Positions 21,306-29,363 of a DNA stretch of 30,844 bases are shown here, in pieces. The translations under genes and the position numbers were made by a program. Below the pieces are notes generated by a model. It saw only the letters and a program-made list of their open reading frames with translations. It searched no databases and was not told the origin of the DNA. Source of the stretch: JAQCEJ01 sp040881995 (GTDB lineage: Bacteria > Planctomycetota > Planctomycetia > Planctomycetales > Planctomycetaceae); contig JBBECD010000100.1 in the NCBI GenBank assembly GCA_040881995.1, forward strand, positions 1 through 30,844, written 5' to 3'. The first letter of the stretch is position 1, and each line of letters starts with the position of its first letter.

Positions 21306-22487
21306 TCAACTCAAAAGGGGGAGTGCTGCTTCCCTCCCCGCTTCCGTGTTCGCCGTAGCGGAGTCGACCGGCATCGGTGTGTATTCGTCGATGAAGTCGT
21401 AGAACACATTGCGCTGCCGCGGAATGTAACCCGCCTCGGCGATGCACCGGCGGATCGAATCGAGCGTCAGATGATACACCGTCCCCGCCGACGAAACGAC
21501 GTTCTCTTCGATCATCAGGCTTCCCATGTCGTCGGCACCGAACCACAGCGCGAGCTGGCCGATCTTCTCACCCTGCGTCACCCACGACGATTGAATGTGC
21601 GGCACGTTGTCGAGATACAATCGCCCGACCGCCTGCGTTTTGAGATATTCGAACGCCCCCGCCGGCGGAATCTGCGTCATATCCACGCCGTCCTTGCGGT
21701 TGTCGAACCAGGGAACGACGTCCGGCGGCTGAAACGTCCAGCAGATAAACGCCGTGAATCCGCCGGTCTCATCCTGCAATTCGCGAATCCGTTCGAGATG
21801 TTCGATCCGCTCGGCGAGGGTCTCGACGTGGCCGAACATCATCGTGGCACTCGAGCGTCCCCCCAGTCCGTGCCAGACGCGATGCACGTCGAGCCAGTCG
21901 TCGGTCAATACTTTTCCGCGCGTAATCGCCTTGCGGACGCGGTCGACAAGAATCTCGCCGCCGCCGCCGGGGAGGCTTCCTAATCCGGCCGCTTTGAGGC
22001 GTTCGAGCACCGTCTTGAGCGGCAGTTTACCGATCTTGGCGAAGTGAAAAATTTCGGGCGGACTGAAGCCGTGAATATTCACCTGCGGAAATCGCTCCTT
22101 GAGGCCGCGGAGCATTTCTTCGTACCACTCCAACGGCAATGTGGGATGCAGTCCCCCTTGCATCAGAATCTGGTCGCCGCCGAGTTCGACGGTCTCGGCG
22201 ACCTTTTGATGCAGCACCTCGGGTTTGAGCACGTACGCTTCAGAATGTTTCACCGGCCGGTAAAACGCACAAAAGTCGCACACCGCCGCGCACACGTTCG
22301 AATAGTTGACGTTGCGGTCGATGTTATAGGTGCGAAACGGCGAGGGATGCATTCGCTTCGTGACGGCGTTCGCCGCCTGTCCGATCGCCGTCAGGTCGTG
22401 CGATTCCAGCAGTTTCAACCCCTCTTCGGAGGTCAATCGCTCGCCGGCAACCGCTTTATCGAGCAGAGGCGTAATGACGGAAGACAA
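21306..22487 (-). CDS. mqnC: Cyclic dehypoxanthinylfutalosine synthase MqnC
   Basis: Radical-SAM enzyme of the futalosine pathway that cyclises dehypoxanthinylfutalosine on the way to menaquinone. The 393-residue protein has the cluster motif CX3CX2C at Cys66, Cys70 and Cys73 (NVCAAVCDFCAF), then GGDQILMQGGLHP and LPGGGGEIL. No ATG is available near the family start; a TTG at 22487 behind GAAGGA gives the expected N-terminus (SSVITPLLDKAVAGERLT). This makes it overlap mqnA by 32 bp, so the two are probably translationally coupled. The longer frame to 22703 lies inside mqnA and is a shadow. Confidence 0.95.
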   Translation of the reverse strand: MSSVITPLLDKAVAGERLTSEEGLKLLESHDLTAIGQAANAVTKRMHPSPFRTYNIDRNVNYSNVCAAVCDFCAFYRPVKHSEAYVLKPEVLHQKVAETVELGGDQILMQGGLHPTLPLEWYEEMLRGLKERFPQVNIHGFSPPEIFHFAKIGKLPLKTVLERLKAAGLGSLPGGGGEILVDRVRKAITRGKVLTDDWLDVHRVWHGLGGRSSATMMFGHVETLAERIEHLERIRELQDETGGFTAFICWTFQPPDVVPWFDNRKDGVDMTQIPPAGAFEYLKTQAVGRLYLDNVPHIQSSWVTQGEKIGQLALWFGADDMGSLMIEENVVSSAGTVYHLTLDSIRRCIAEAGYIPRQRNVFYDFIDEYTPMPVDSATANTEAGREAALPLLS

Positions 22488-23277
22488 GATCGATTCCTTC
22501 GGGAGCCAGTCCCTGTTGGACGGCGAGGGTATGGAACAGCTTGAGGCCGCTCCGTTCAGCATCCCCCAGCCGAAAATGCAAGTTGTCAGTGAGATATGTC
22601 GTCGCCAGCCCCGTTGAAATTCCCAGATGCGGCGCTTCGCGCCCGGCGATCTCTTCGATGTTCTGAAGGCCCCGATCGCGGGCCCGTTGCAAACTCTCTT
22701 CAATATGACTCAGATCGCTTCCCTTGCGGGCGGCCCACAAGGCGAACACGAACGGCAAGCCGGTCCACGTCATCCATTCCTCGCCCAAGTCCCACGTCGA
22801 CAGAAATTCGCGGGGCGTTTCATTCATCGCGCGGTCGCCGATCAGCAATACGGCGTCGGTTTCGATGTCGGTCAGTTCACTTTCGACGGGAAGCGACACA
22901 CAATCCGGCCGCACGCCAAATCGTTCGGCGAGCATGATGCGGGCGAGCGCCGCACTGGTGCGCGAGCCTTCATCGAGCGATAGGCTGCGAATGCTTCCCC
23001 AGGGGACGCGTGAGTAAAGTTTAACGCTGAAAACCGGCCCGCGAGCCGCCACGCAAGCGTTCGAGATCACTTCGAGCGACTTATCGCGAAAGACTTCGAT
23101 TGACGGTATGAGGGCGATATCGAGTTCGCCGGCGGATAAATCATCGGCGAGCCGGTTCGGGTAATCGAGAATCAACTCGGCCTCGGGGAGCAACTGCGGC
23201 AGCCCTTCAATCAGCGGTTTCGAGTTCAAATACGAAACCGCGCCGATGCGCAGAGGGTTTTTGTATGAATAGGACAT
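22456..23277 (-). CDS. mqnA: Chorismate dehydratase MqnA
   Basis: First enzyme of the futalosine menaquinone route, converting chorismate to 3-enolpyruvylbenzoate; periplasmic-binding-protein-like fold but cytoplasmic. The 273-residue protein begins with the family IGAVSYLNSKPLIEGL (11-26) and has ELDIALIPSIEVF, SLSLDEGSRTSAALARIML and LLIGDRAM, all conserved. The product is complete and of usual length. It is first in a two-gene operon with mqnC. ATG 23277. Confidence 0.95.
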   Translation of the reverse strand: MSYSYKNPLRIGAVSYLNSKPLIEGLPQLLPEAELILDYPNRLADDLSAGELDIALIPSIEVFRDKSLEVISNACVAARGPVFSVKLYSRVPWGSIRSLSLDEGSRTSAALARIMLAERFGVRPDCVSLPVESELTDIETDAVLLIGDRAMNETPREFLSTWDLGEEWMTWTGLPFVFALWAARKGSDLSHIEESLQRARDRGLQNIEEIAGREAPHLGISTGLATTYLTDNLHFRLGDAERSGLKLFHTLAVQQGLAPEGIDLVFRHYASAR

Positions 23278-23383
23278 GATGATCTCGTATAAGTAGCGCC
23301 ACTCAGGTGTGACGAGGGTGTTTCAATGTCGAATGTCGAAACCGCATTATAAGTCCCGCTCTTGCACATCGCAAACCGTGCAG

Positions 23384-23412
23384 TTGCGAACGTTTGACGA
23401 GAGTATTACGAT
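23384..23412 (+). promoter_or_regulatory. Candidate promoter for hom
   Basis: TTGCGA (23384-23389) and TACGAT (23407-23412) are separated by exactly 17 nt, about 110 nt before the hom start. Pattern match without experimental support. Confidence 0.35.
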
Positions 23413-23525
23413 GCCCATCTGCCATATTCACGCATACGTGCTGCCTGATGTGATGAACGAACTTGCGTTTTTGTGCATCGCGTCAATCGAATAACCGCAC
23501 GAATTTCCTCGGGATAACAGCAAAC

Positions 23526-24845
23526 ATGTCGGATTCTCCGTTGCGCGTGGCGATTGTCGGTCTGGGGACCGTGGGGACGGGGGTCGCCCGCGTTCTTTGC
23601 GAACACTCCGATCGTATGACCACCCGCGCCGGCCGGCCGATCGAACTCCGCCGCGCCGTCGTCCGCGATCTCAGCAAACCGCGCGACATCGAACTCCCAG
23701 CGGGAGTCATCACCACCGATCTCGATAAAGTCATTCGCGATCCGGAGATCGATTTGGCGATTCACCTCGTCGGCGGACTGCACCCCGCGAAGGAAATTCT
23801 GCTCGCCTTGCTCGACGCCGGCAAAGATGTGGTTACGGCGAACAAAGCGATCTTGTGCGAATACGGGGCCGAACTGTTCGAGCGGGCGCGCGAGCGGAAA
23901 CGGACGATCGCCTTCGAAGCCGCCGTCGCGGGGGGCATTCCGATTATCGCCACGCTGTCGCAGTCGCTGCAGGCGAATCAGATCACCGCGATCGAGGCGA
24001 TATTGAACGGCACGAGCAATTTCATTCTCACCGAAATGCTCGCGTGCGGACGATCTTTCAGCGACGTCCTGCGGCAAGCGCAGGCGCTCGGCTATGCCGA
24101 GGCCGACCCCACGATGGACATCGACGGCACCGACACCGCGCAAAAACTCGTGCTGCTCACGCAATTGGCGTTCGGCACCCGCGTTTCGCTGTCGCAATTT
24201 ACGCGGCAAGGCATCGATTCGCTCGAACTCGCCGACTTGTATTACGCGGGAGAACTCGGCTACACGGTGAAACTCCTCGCGCTCGCCAAGCTGCAAAATC
24301 AAAAACTCGAAATGCGCGTGCAGCCGATGCTGGTGCGCTCGGATCGCCCGCTCGCCAAAGTCGACGGGCCGCACAACATGATTTCGCTCGTCGGCGACGT
24401 CGTCGGCCAGACGTGGTACGCCGGACCGGGAGCCGGGCAGATGCCGACCGCCTCGGCGGTGCTTGCCGACGTGATCGACATGGCGGTCGGACGTGCTCAG
24501 TTGACGTTCGAGCGAATGACGCAGCAGTATCGCAGCGAGCCGTTCCCCGTTCAGCCGGCGGAAGACATCGCCAGCCGTTATTACCTGCGGTTCAACGCCG
24601 TCGATCGCCCGCACGTGTTCGCCGATATCACGCACATTCTCGGCAAGCACGATATCAGTCTCGCGTCGGTGATTCAGCACGAAGCCCCGGAACTCGACGA
24701 AGGTCATGCATCGTCCGAATCGATCGTGCCGCTCGTCGTGATGACCCACCGCACGACAGCCGGCCGATTACAAGCGGCCGACCGCGAACTCGAACAACTC
24801 TCGGCGTTACGACAGCCGCGCGTCTACATGCCGGTGGCTGATTGA
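23526..24845 (+). CDS. hom: Homoserine dehydrogenase
   Basis: NAD(P)-dependent reduction of aspartate semialdehyde to homoserine, the branch to threonine and methionine. The 439-residue protein has the Rossmann loop GLGTVGTGVAR (12-22), the VVTANKA segment with its conserved Lys, the FEAAVAGGIPII signature, and GTSNFILTEM. A C-terminal ACT domain (about 357-435, RPHVFADITHILGKHDISLASVIQ) should give feedback control by an amino acid, probably threonine. ATG 23526 is behind GGGAT; the frame open to 23463 is not conserved. Convergent with the doxX-like gene, leaving 5 bp. Confidence 0.96.
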   Translation: MSDSPLRVAIVGLGTVGTGVARVLCEHSDRMTTRAGRPIELRRAVVRDLSKPRDIELPAGVITTDLDKVIRDPEIDLAIHLVGGLHPAKEILLALLDAGKDVVTANKAILCEYGAELFERARERKRTIAFEAAVAGGIPIIATLSQSLQANQITAIEAILNGTSNFILTEMLACGRSFSDVLRQAQALGYAEADPTMDIDGTDTAQKLVLLTQLAFGTRVSLSQFTRQGIDSLELADLYYAGELGYTVKLLALAKLQNQKLEMRVQPMLVRSDRPLAKVDGPHNMISLVGDVVGQTWYAGPGAGQMPTASAVLADVIDMAVGRAQLTFERMTQQYRSEPFPVQPAEDIASRYYLRFNAVDRPHVFADITHILGKHDISLASVIQHEAPELDEGHASSESIVPLVVMTHRTTAGRLQAADRELEQLSALRQPRVYMPVAD

Positions 24846-24850
24846 CCTCA

Positions 24851-25306
24851 TCACTCCAACACCGCCACCGTCCGGCCGGTTTTCTTCGACTTGGGGAACG
24901 GCAGAAATTTGCCGATTGAAAATCGTCCGGGGCCGACAAGCACGATCGGCAGCAGCAAACCGATCAGCGCGAGGTTGTATTCGTAACCCTGGTGTTCGAG
25001 TGAAAACCCGTTCTTACCGTGCACCATCGCGATCGCTCCCAGCATGATCACGATGTTCGCCGCCGCGGAGAACCGCGAGAGAAAACCGAACATGATGCCG
25101 ACGCCCCCCAGGCATTCGCCGACGGCGACGAGGTAGCCGACCGGTCCCATCATCTTGACAATCTCGGCGAGGCCGGGACCGCCGAAGGCACCGACAAGTT
25201 TCTGAGCGCCGTGATAGAAGAACACAAAACCGACGATCAGCCGCATCGCGAGCAGCGACACGTCGACCGACAGACGATCTCGAAGGACGGGGGGTTGATT
25301 TTCCAC
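24851..25306 (-). CDS. DoxX family membrane protein
   Basis: Small four-helix membrane protein (151 residues). Helices are visible near LLAMRLIVGFVFFYHGAQKL, VGYLVAVGECLGGVGIMFGF, AANIVIMLGAIAMVH and NLALIGLLLPIVLVG. The DoxX motif region FFYHGAQKL-GxxG is present. Relatives are quinol-linked or of unknown role in thiosulfate oxidation and oxidative stress. The start is a GTG at 25306 behind AGGAG with 7-nt spacing; the frame upstream overlaps the next gene and is a shadow. It is last in the block of eight minus-strand genes running from the ECF sigma factor. Confidence 0.88.
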   Translation of the reverse strand: MENQPPVLRDRLSVDVSLLAMRLIVGFVFFYHGAQKLVGAFGGPGLAEIVKMMGPVGYLVAVGECLGGVGIMFGFLSRFSAAANIVIMLGAIAMVHGKNGFSLEHQGYEYNLALIGLLLPIVLVGPGRFSIGKFLPFPKSKKTGRTVAVLE

Positions 25307-25341
25307 GTCGCAACTCCTGAGAAAGCAAACTTGTTGAGATC

Positions 25342-25701
25342 CTAAAAATCGACGCCAACCTTGAAACCGCCGTAGGTCATCCGTTTGCAATCGAATGGCA
25401 TGTCTTTGGATTCGCACATCGCGGCGATTCGCGGGTCTTTCATGACTTTGGCATTGATGCGGTTGCGGTCGGCTTTGGATTTGAAGACGATCCAGGCGAA
25501 GGCAACGGTTTCGCCCGGTTTGGTTTTTACCAATTTGGGAAACGGAATACCACACGAATTGGCGAGATCATCCCCCGCGCATTCGCGGTATTCGAGCGCG
25601 CCGTGCTCCATCCAGATTTTTCCCGCCTTTTTCGACATTTTGAAGTAGGCCGCCAGATTCTTCTGCAGGACCGGGATCACAAAGCCGTCGACGTATTTCA
25701 T
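25342..25701 (-). CDS. DUF1428 family protein
   Basis: 119-residue cytoplasmic protein of the DUF1428 family, which has a dimeric alpha-beta-barrel-like (ferredoxin) fold of unknown activity. The N-terminal MKYVDGFVIPVLQKNL and the central ETVAFAWIVFKSKADRNRINAKVMKDPR are characteristic. Complete and of usual length. 35 bp before doxX and in the same direction. Members of this fold often appear with DGPF/YCII and VOC proteins behind ECF sigma factors, as here. Confidence 0.88.
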   Translation of the reverse strand: MKYVDGFVIPVLQKNLAAYFKMSKKAGKIWMEHGALEYRECAGDDLANSCGIPFPKLVKTKPGETVAFAWIVFKSKADRNRINAKVMKDPRIAAMCESKDMPFDCKRMTYGGFKVGVDF

Positions 25702-25764
25702 GATGTCCTCGTGAGAATGGTTGATGGGACGTCTGTTTTAAAGCGAGATTTTCGCGCGATCGGC

Positions 25765-25816
25765 GAAGCGGAGCTTCGAAAACTTGCGTTCCCTAGCGGA
25801 GCTTGGGAACGAGGAT
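25765..25816. repeat. GTTCCCAAGC palindromic repeat, copy 2
   Basis: GTTCCCTAGC, GGA, GCTTGGGAAC forms a 10-bp stem with one mismatch. It matches copy 1 at 17322-17373 in stem and flanks. It ends at the stop codon of the SRPBCC gene. Confidence 0.7.
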
Positions 25817-26349
25817 TACACGCGGCTTTCGGCGGAGGCTTTCATCATGGATAGCCCTTTTTCGAAATCCTTGCCGACGATCTTGTCCATGTTGCACAGC
25901 AGATGAAATGCCTTGGCCATGAAATTGTTCCGGCCGGTCATGGCCCAGGTGACGCTGGTGCCGCCTGCTTCGGGAACGAACGTGAACTCGGCGGTGTTCG
26001 TCGCCCGGAAGGGCTTGAAGAATTCGAGTTTCATCCGCACGAGTTCACTGGGGCGGCTCTCGATGATCGTCATCTTCCCCCGGCCGACTTTGTTGTTCCC
26101 GTCCCACGAGTACATCGAACCTGTCCCCGCGGCTGGGCCTTCAAACTTTGTCTGCATGTCAGGGTCCAGCTTGGCCCACGGAGACCAATATTCCAGATTG
26201 CGAAAATCGTTCACGAGCGAAAAGATTTTTTCGGGCGGAGCGGAAATCAGCGTCGACCGGGCCAGGCGAAAATCCGCCGGCTGCATGGCGACCACAATCA
26301 GGAACAGCACGACAACGACGCCGCCGACGATGAGTATGGTAGTCCACAT
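25816..26349 (-). CDS. SRPBCC family protein with N-terminal membrane anchor
   Basis: 177-residue protein: one N-terminal membrane helix (about 3-22, TTILIVGGVVVVLFLIVVAM), then a START/Bet v1-like hydrophobic-pocket domain (about 30-170) with the family segments ISAPPEKIFSLVNDFRNLEYWSPW and GGTSVTWAMTG. Such domains bind lipids or aromatic ligands or act as activators of stress proteins (AHSA1-like). Here it probably faces the periplasm or is anchored to the inner face. Part of the sigma-factor gene block. Confidence 0.88.
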   Translation of the reverse strand: MWTTILIVGGVVVVLFLIVVAMQPADFRLARSTLISAPPEKIFSLVNDFRNLEYWSPWAKLDPDMQTKFEGPAAGTGSMYSWDGNNKVGRGKMTIIESRPSELVRMKLEFFKPFRATNTAEFTFVPEAGGTSVTWAMTGRNNFMAKAFHLLCNMDKIVGKDFEKGLSMMKASAESRV

Positions 26350-26479
26350 CAGAGTTCATTCTTTCATCAGTGAAAATCCCGGGTGCGATCGCTCCGCGTG
26401 AAGGCGGCGATGACTATTATGCCGTGACGATCAAGAATTCGAAATATCACCGCCGGCGCACGGTAACGAAATTATGAAA

Positions 26480-26522
26480 GTACAGGCTTCAGACTGCTCC
26501 AACGACAGCCTGAAGCCCGTAC
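26480..26522. repeat. GTACAGGCTTCAG inverted repeat, copy 1
   Basis: GTACAGGCTTCAG (26480-26492) and CTGAAGCCCGTAC (26510-26522) make a 13-bp stem with one mismatch. A shorter relative (TACAGGTTTT / AAAACCTGTA) is at 29146-29185. Located in the 270-bp gap between the VOC and SRPBCC genes. Confidence 0.65.
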
Positions 26523-26620
26523 GGCGGATGTTGATCGATTCAACGTCATAATCGCCGAGGGCGAATATCAAGGCCGCCATCTAACCGTGTCGCGATTCGA
26601 CAAAGGCGTCGCCGCACGAT

Positions 26621-27046
26621 TCACTTGCCGTGTTCTTGAGCAACGACCACCATCCACGACACGCCGAAACGGTCGGCGAGCATGCCGAATTTCTCCGAGA
26701 AAAAGGTCTTGGTCAGAGGCATCTGGACTTGCCCTCCATCAGATAACGCCGCGAACAACCGCTCGGCCTCATCGGCCGTGTCGGCCGTGAGTGCGAGCGA
26801 AATTCCCTGAAAGTTCGATTTTCCGCTGCATTCGCAATCGGAGGCCATCAACACCGAGTCGCTGATTTTCAGCGACGCGTGCATGACTTTGTTCTCGTTG
26901 CCGGGGGGGACCATGTTGGGATCGCACGGCTCGGGACTGTCGCTGTAACGCATCAGCATCAAGACTTCGGCGCCGATCGCCTTTCGGTAAAATTCAATCG
27001 CTTCTTCACAACGGCCGTCGAAATTCATGTAGGGTTGGAGCAGCAT
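26621..27046 (-). CDS. VOC family protein (PhnB-like)
   Basis: 141-residue protein of the vicinal-oxygen-chelate superfamily, PhnB/3-demethylubiquinone-methyltransferase-like branch. It opens with LLQPYMNFDGRCEEAIEFYRKAIGAEV and has MHASLKISDSVLMASDCE and EKFGMLADRFGVSWMVV, all typical. PhnB-like proteins are of uncertain enzymatic role. Complete length. Part of the sigma-factor block; the gap upstream contains a repeated GAATGTCGAAATCC sequence. Confidence 0.9.
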   Translation of the reverse strand: MLLQPYMNFDGRCEEAIEFYRKAIGAEVLMLMRYSDSPEPCDPNMVPPGNENKVMHASLKISDSVLMASDCECSGKSNFQGISLALTADTADEAERLFAALSDGGQVQMPLTKTFFSEKFGMLADRFGVSWMVVVAQEHGK

Positions 27047-27085
27047 GATAGATTCCTTCGTTGATAGGGGACGACAAAAAATTAG

Positions 27086-27166
27086 AGGAATGACGAATGT
27101 CGAAATCCGAATGTCGAATCAATGACGAAATCCGAATGACCAAATCGCTTCGTGCTTCGACATTCA
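27086..27166. repeat. AATGTCGAAATCCG short repeat array
   Basis: Irregular copies of GAATG(A/T)CGAAATCCGAAT run from about 27089 to 27139, followed by an inverted partner (TTCGACATTCATCG, 27155-27168). A single further unit occurs at 23326-23342 (TCGAATGTCGAAACCG). Lies upstream of the PhnB-like gene. Confidence 0.6.
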
Positions 27167-27198
27167 TCGTCTCTGTGGTGGTAATTCTTCATATCGAG

Positions 27199-27555
27199 TC
27201 ACTTCGTCGGCAAGCCGGCGAGGTCCATGACGGGGCGGACTTCAACCGTGCCTTTGCGGGCGCCGGGGATTTTTCCTGCGATCGTGATCGCTTCGTTGAG
27301 ATCTTTCGCTTCGACGAGAAAATAGCCGCCGAGTTGTTCGCGCGTCTCGGCGAACGGGCCGTCGGTGACTACCCGTTTGCCGTCGCGAACCCGCACGCTG
27401 GTCGCCGTCGCGACCGGTTGCAGCGGAGCGGCGGCGAGGTATTGCCCGCGGTCGTTGAGTTCGTGCGTGAGCTGCGTCGACTCGGCGTAACAATGTTCGC
27501 GCTCGGAATCGGTCCAGGCGTTTTCGTCGGTGTATATTAGCAGCATGTATTTCAT
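27199..27555 (-). CDS. YCII (DGPF) family protein
   Basis: 118-residue YCII/YciI-related protein with the hallmark TDGPFAETREQLGGYFLVEA (DGPF at 65-68). The family has a ferredoxin-like dimeric fold and unknown or lyase/peroxide-linked activity. In ECF42-type loci, DGPF proteins are the usual genetic partners and likely targets of the sigma factor. Complete length. Second DGPF domain of the block after the YCII-GyrI fusion. Confidence 0.92.
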   Translation of the reverse strand: MKYMLLIYTDENAWTDSEREHCYAESTQLTHELNDRGQYLAAAPLQPVATATSVRVRDGKRVVTDGPFAETREQLGGYFLVEAKDLNEAITIAGKIPGARKGTVEVRPVMDLAGLPTK

Positions 27556-27615
27556 AGTTTATGACTCCACGGGGTCTTGTAAAGATTTTCGTGACTGTCG
27601 TGTTTTTCGTGGCCG

Positions 27616-28023
27616 TTAACTCGGCTGCGGAACCTCGGCTCTCATATAGACGAGTTCCCAGATGTGGCCGTCGAGATCCTGAAAGCCGTCTTGCGTCATG
27701 AAGCCGTGGTCCTTCGGTTCGCTGTAGCGTCGGCCGCCGGCGGCGAGCGCTTTTTCCATGGTCCCGTCGAGCGACTCCTGGCTGTCGCAAGACAGGCAAA
27801 GAAGCACTTCGGTCGATTTGGTCGCGTCGCAAATCTCGTTCGGGGTGAACTCCTTGAATTTTTCGCGCGTGAGCAGCATGGCGAAAATATCATCGCTGAT
27901 GATCATGCACGTGGCGGTTTCATCGGTGAATTGCGGATTGAAATGATACCCGAGCGTTGTGAAGAATTCGATCGATTTGTTCAAATCTTTCACGGGAAGG
28001 TTGACGAAAATCTGGCGATTCAT
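27616..28023 (-). CDS. VOC/glyoxalase-superfamily protein
   Basis: 135-residue protein with two beta-alpha-beta-beta-beta modules: IFVNLPVKDLNKSIEFFTTLGYHF at the N-terminus and FMTQDGFQDLDGHIWELVYM at the C-terminus, the latter with the metal-ligand-type Glu in HIWELVYM. Related proteins are lactoylglutathione-lyase-like enzymes with unknown substrates. 60 bp upstream of the YCII gene in the same direction, as part of the sigma-factor block. Confidence 0.92.
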   Translation of the reverse strand: MNRQIFVNLPVKDLNKSIEFFTTLGYHFNPQFTDETATCMIISDDIFAMLLTREKFKEFTPNEICDATKSTEVLLCLSCDSQESLDGTMEKALAAGGRRYSEPKDHGFMTQDGFQDLDGHIWELVYMRAEVPQPS

Positions 28024-28110
28024 GGTGTGTTCCCTTTGAATGGCGGAAAAAAATTTCTCACGTGACGGCCACGGTACGAATCGTATCGTCGTCAGTCCTT
28101 TTTAATGATC

Positions 28111-28186
28111 CTAACACAACCTCTGTGCGTAGCGATTTTCCGCTGAATTTGAGGCATTTTTAACAAGCTCAACCGGTTGTGTTAGA
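28111..28186 (+). repeat. Dispersed 75-bp element, copy B
   Basis: Begins CTAACACAACCTCTGTGCGT and ends GCTCAACCGGTTGTGTTAGA. The central part AGCGATTTTCCGCTGAATTT and GCATTTTTAA is nearly identical to copy A. Starts and ends are 10-bp inverted copies. It lies 5 bp beyond the stop codon of the YCII-GyrI gene. Confidence 0.85.
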
Positions 28187-28191
28187 GTCTC

Positions 28192-29076
28192 TTATTTCTT
28201 CAGCGGAATCCAGATCTCCATACCGCCGGTGCCGGTTTCGGGATCGAATTCTTCGGTGTAACGTTCGAAGCAGGGGGCGTCGGCGGCTTCGTGGCCGGAG
28301 TTTGGCAACCACTTGTGCCAGATGGCGTCGATTGTCTGCGGGATGGCCGAAACGTGCTTGCGATGCGCGAACACGGCGTAACGCGCCGCGGGGAGAGTCA
28401 CCGTCGTGAAGTCTTTCGGCAGGGCCGTTTTGCCGTCGACTTCGACGCCGGTGAGGTAGTCGAAGCCGGTGTTCGGTTTGTAGTTCCAGCAGACGCCGTA
28501 GGACGACGTGCCGACCTGCCCGGGCATTTTGCCGATCTGCGGTGCGAATTGCTCCCACTGCCGGGGGATGTTCACGCGGTTTTCGAACGAGTAGGTTTCG
28601 TTGACGCCGGCGATCTGCTTTTCTCCCGCGGTTTCGAAGCGCGGCGATTCGAGCGCGTATTGCGACGCCTCGTTTCGCAGACGGTCTTCCTGTTCGCGAA
28701 GTTCGGGAGTGAACTCGGCGCCGAAATCGTCGGCTTCAAAAATCTGGCGAATTTCGATCTCGGAATCTTCATTCATCGGGTTGGGGCATTTCTTGAGCCA
28801 TTCAATCGCCTCGTCGAGCGATTTACATTGCCAGATCCAGTAACCGGCGATCAGTTCTTTCGTCTCGGCGAACGGGCCGTCGATGACGGTGCGGTTCGGG
28901 CCCGAAAAGGCCACTCGGGCTCCTTTGGAACTCGGTTGCAGCCCCTCGCCGGCGAGCATGATGCCGGCTTTCACCAGCTCTTCGTTGTAATTGCCCATAT
29001 CGGTCAATAACTGCTGACTCGGCATCTCGCCCGCTTCGGAATCTTTCGTCGCTTTCACAATGACCATGAAACGCAT
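28192..29076 (-). CDS. YCII (DGPF) domain fused to a GyrI-like/AraC effector-binding domain
   Basis: 294-residue two-domain protein. Residues 1-115 are a YCII domain with VIDGPFAETKEL (DGPF at 66-69); residues about 150-292 are a GyrI-like (AraC-type effector-binding) domain with YTYSF-like core strands, GTSSYGVCWNYKP, LPAARYAVFAHRKHVSAIPQTIDAIWHKWLP and FDPETGTGGMEIWIPLKK. GyrI-like domains bind small aromatic or cationic molecules, so the fusion may couple ligand sensing to the DGPF function. ATG 29076 is preceded by AAGGAA; the frame 20 codons further upstream is not conserved. First target-type gene behind the sigma factor. Confidence 0.92.
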   Translation of the reverse strand: MRFMVIVKATKDSEAGEMPSQQLLTDMGNYNEELVKAGIMLAGEGLQPSSKGARVAFSGPNRTVIDGPFAETKELIAGYWIWQCKSLDEAIEWLKKCPNPMNEDSEIEIRQIFEADDFGAEFTPELREQEDRLRNEASQYALESPRFETAGEKQIAGVNETYSFENRVNIPRQWEQFAPQIGKMPGQVGTSSYGVCWNYKPNTGFDYLTGVEVDGKTALPKDFTTVTLPAARYAVFAHRKHVSAIPQTIDAIWHKWLPNSGHEAADAPCFERYTEEFDPETGTGGMEIWIPLKK

Positions 29077-29145
29077 GATTGTGGTTCCTTGATGTGGTTC
29101 ACTTCGCAATGTGATAACAGGATAGTCGTCGTCCAAATTCAGGAA

Positions 29146-29185
29146 TACAGGTTTTAGCCTGACTTCTTGCAGTGAAAAACCTGTA
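29146..29185. repeat. TACAGGTTTT inverted repeat, copy 2
   Basis: TACAGGTTTT (29146-29155) and AAAACCTGTA (29176-29185) are perfect 10-bp inverted copies with a 20-nt loop that includes AGCCTGAC. Related to the repeat at 26480-26522. Lies in the 287-bp gap between the sigma factor and the fusion gene. Confidence 0.6.
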
Positions 29186-29325
29186 CTTCTACAAGTAGTC
29201 GTTCGGGCGAGACGCGATTCGACACTGTCGACAAGAATTTTTTGGATTTTGTGAAAGTCGTTGTGGATATTGAATTTACCGCGAGAAATGCGTGAGAATT
29301 TAATTCACTGACCGAAAAGTGATGG

Positions 29326-29350
29326 TCTTCCGGCCTAAAGGGCCGGAAGA
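29326..29350. terminator. Stem-loop downstream of the ECF sigma gene
   Basis: TCTTCCGGCC, TAAAG, GGCCGGAAGA: a perfect 10-bp stem 13 bp beyond the sigma stop codon. No T-run follows on the minus strand, so termination may be partial or the hairpin may serve in mRNA stability; it would separate sigma from the downstream block. Confidence 0.45.
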
Positions 29351-29363
29351 AAGGAATCAATCT

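Noticed and set aside
23309..23494. Small plus-strand frame upstream of hom
   Set aside because: No ribosome-binding site and no family similarity; includes a dispersed AATGTCGAA repeat unit.
23406..24749. 447-codon minus-strand frame opposite hom
   Set aside because: Shadow of the homoserine dehydrogenase gene; low-complexity Arg/Asp/Glu-rich translation without motifs.
27156..27161. TGTCGA as an ECF42-type -35 box before the PhnB-like gene
   Set aside because: It is part of the repeated AATGTCGAA sequence and lacks a suitable -10 partner at normal spacing.
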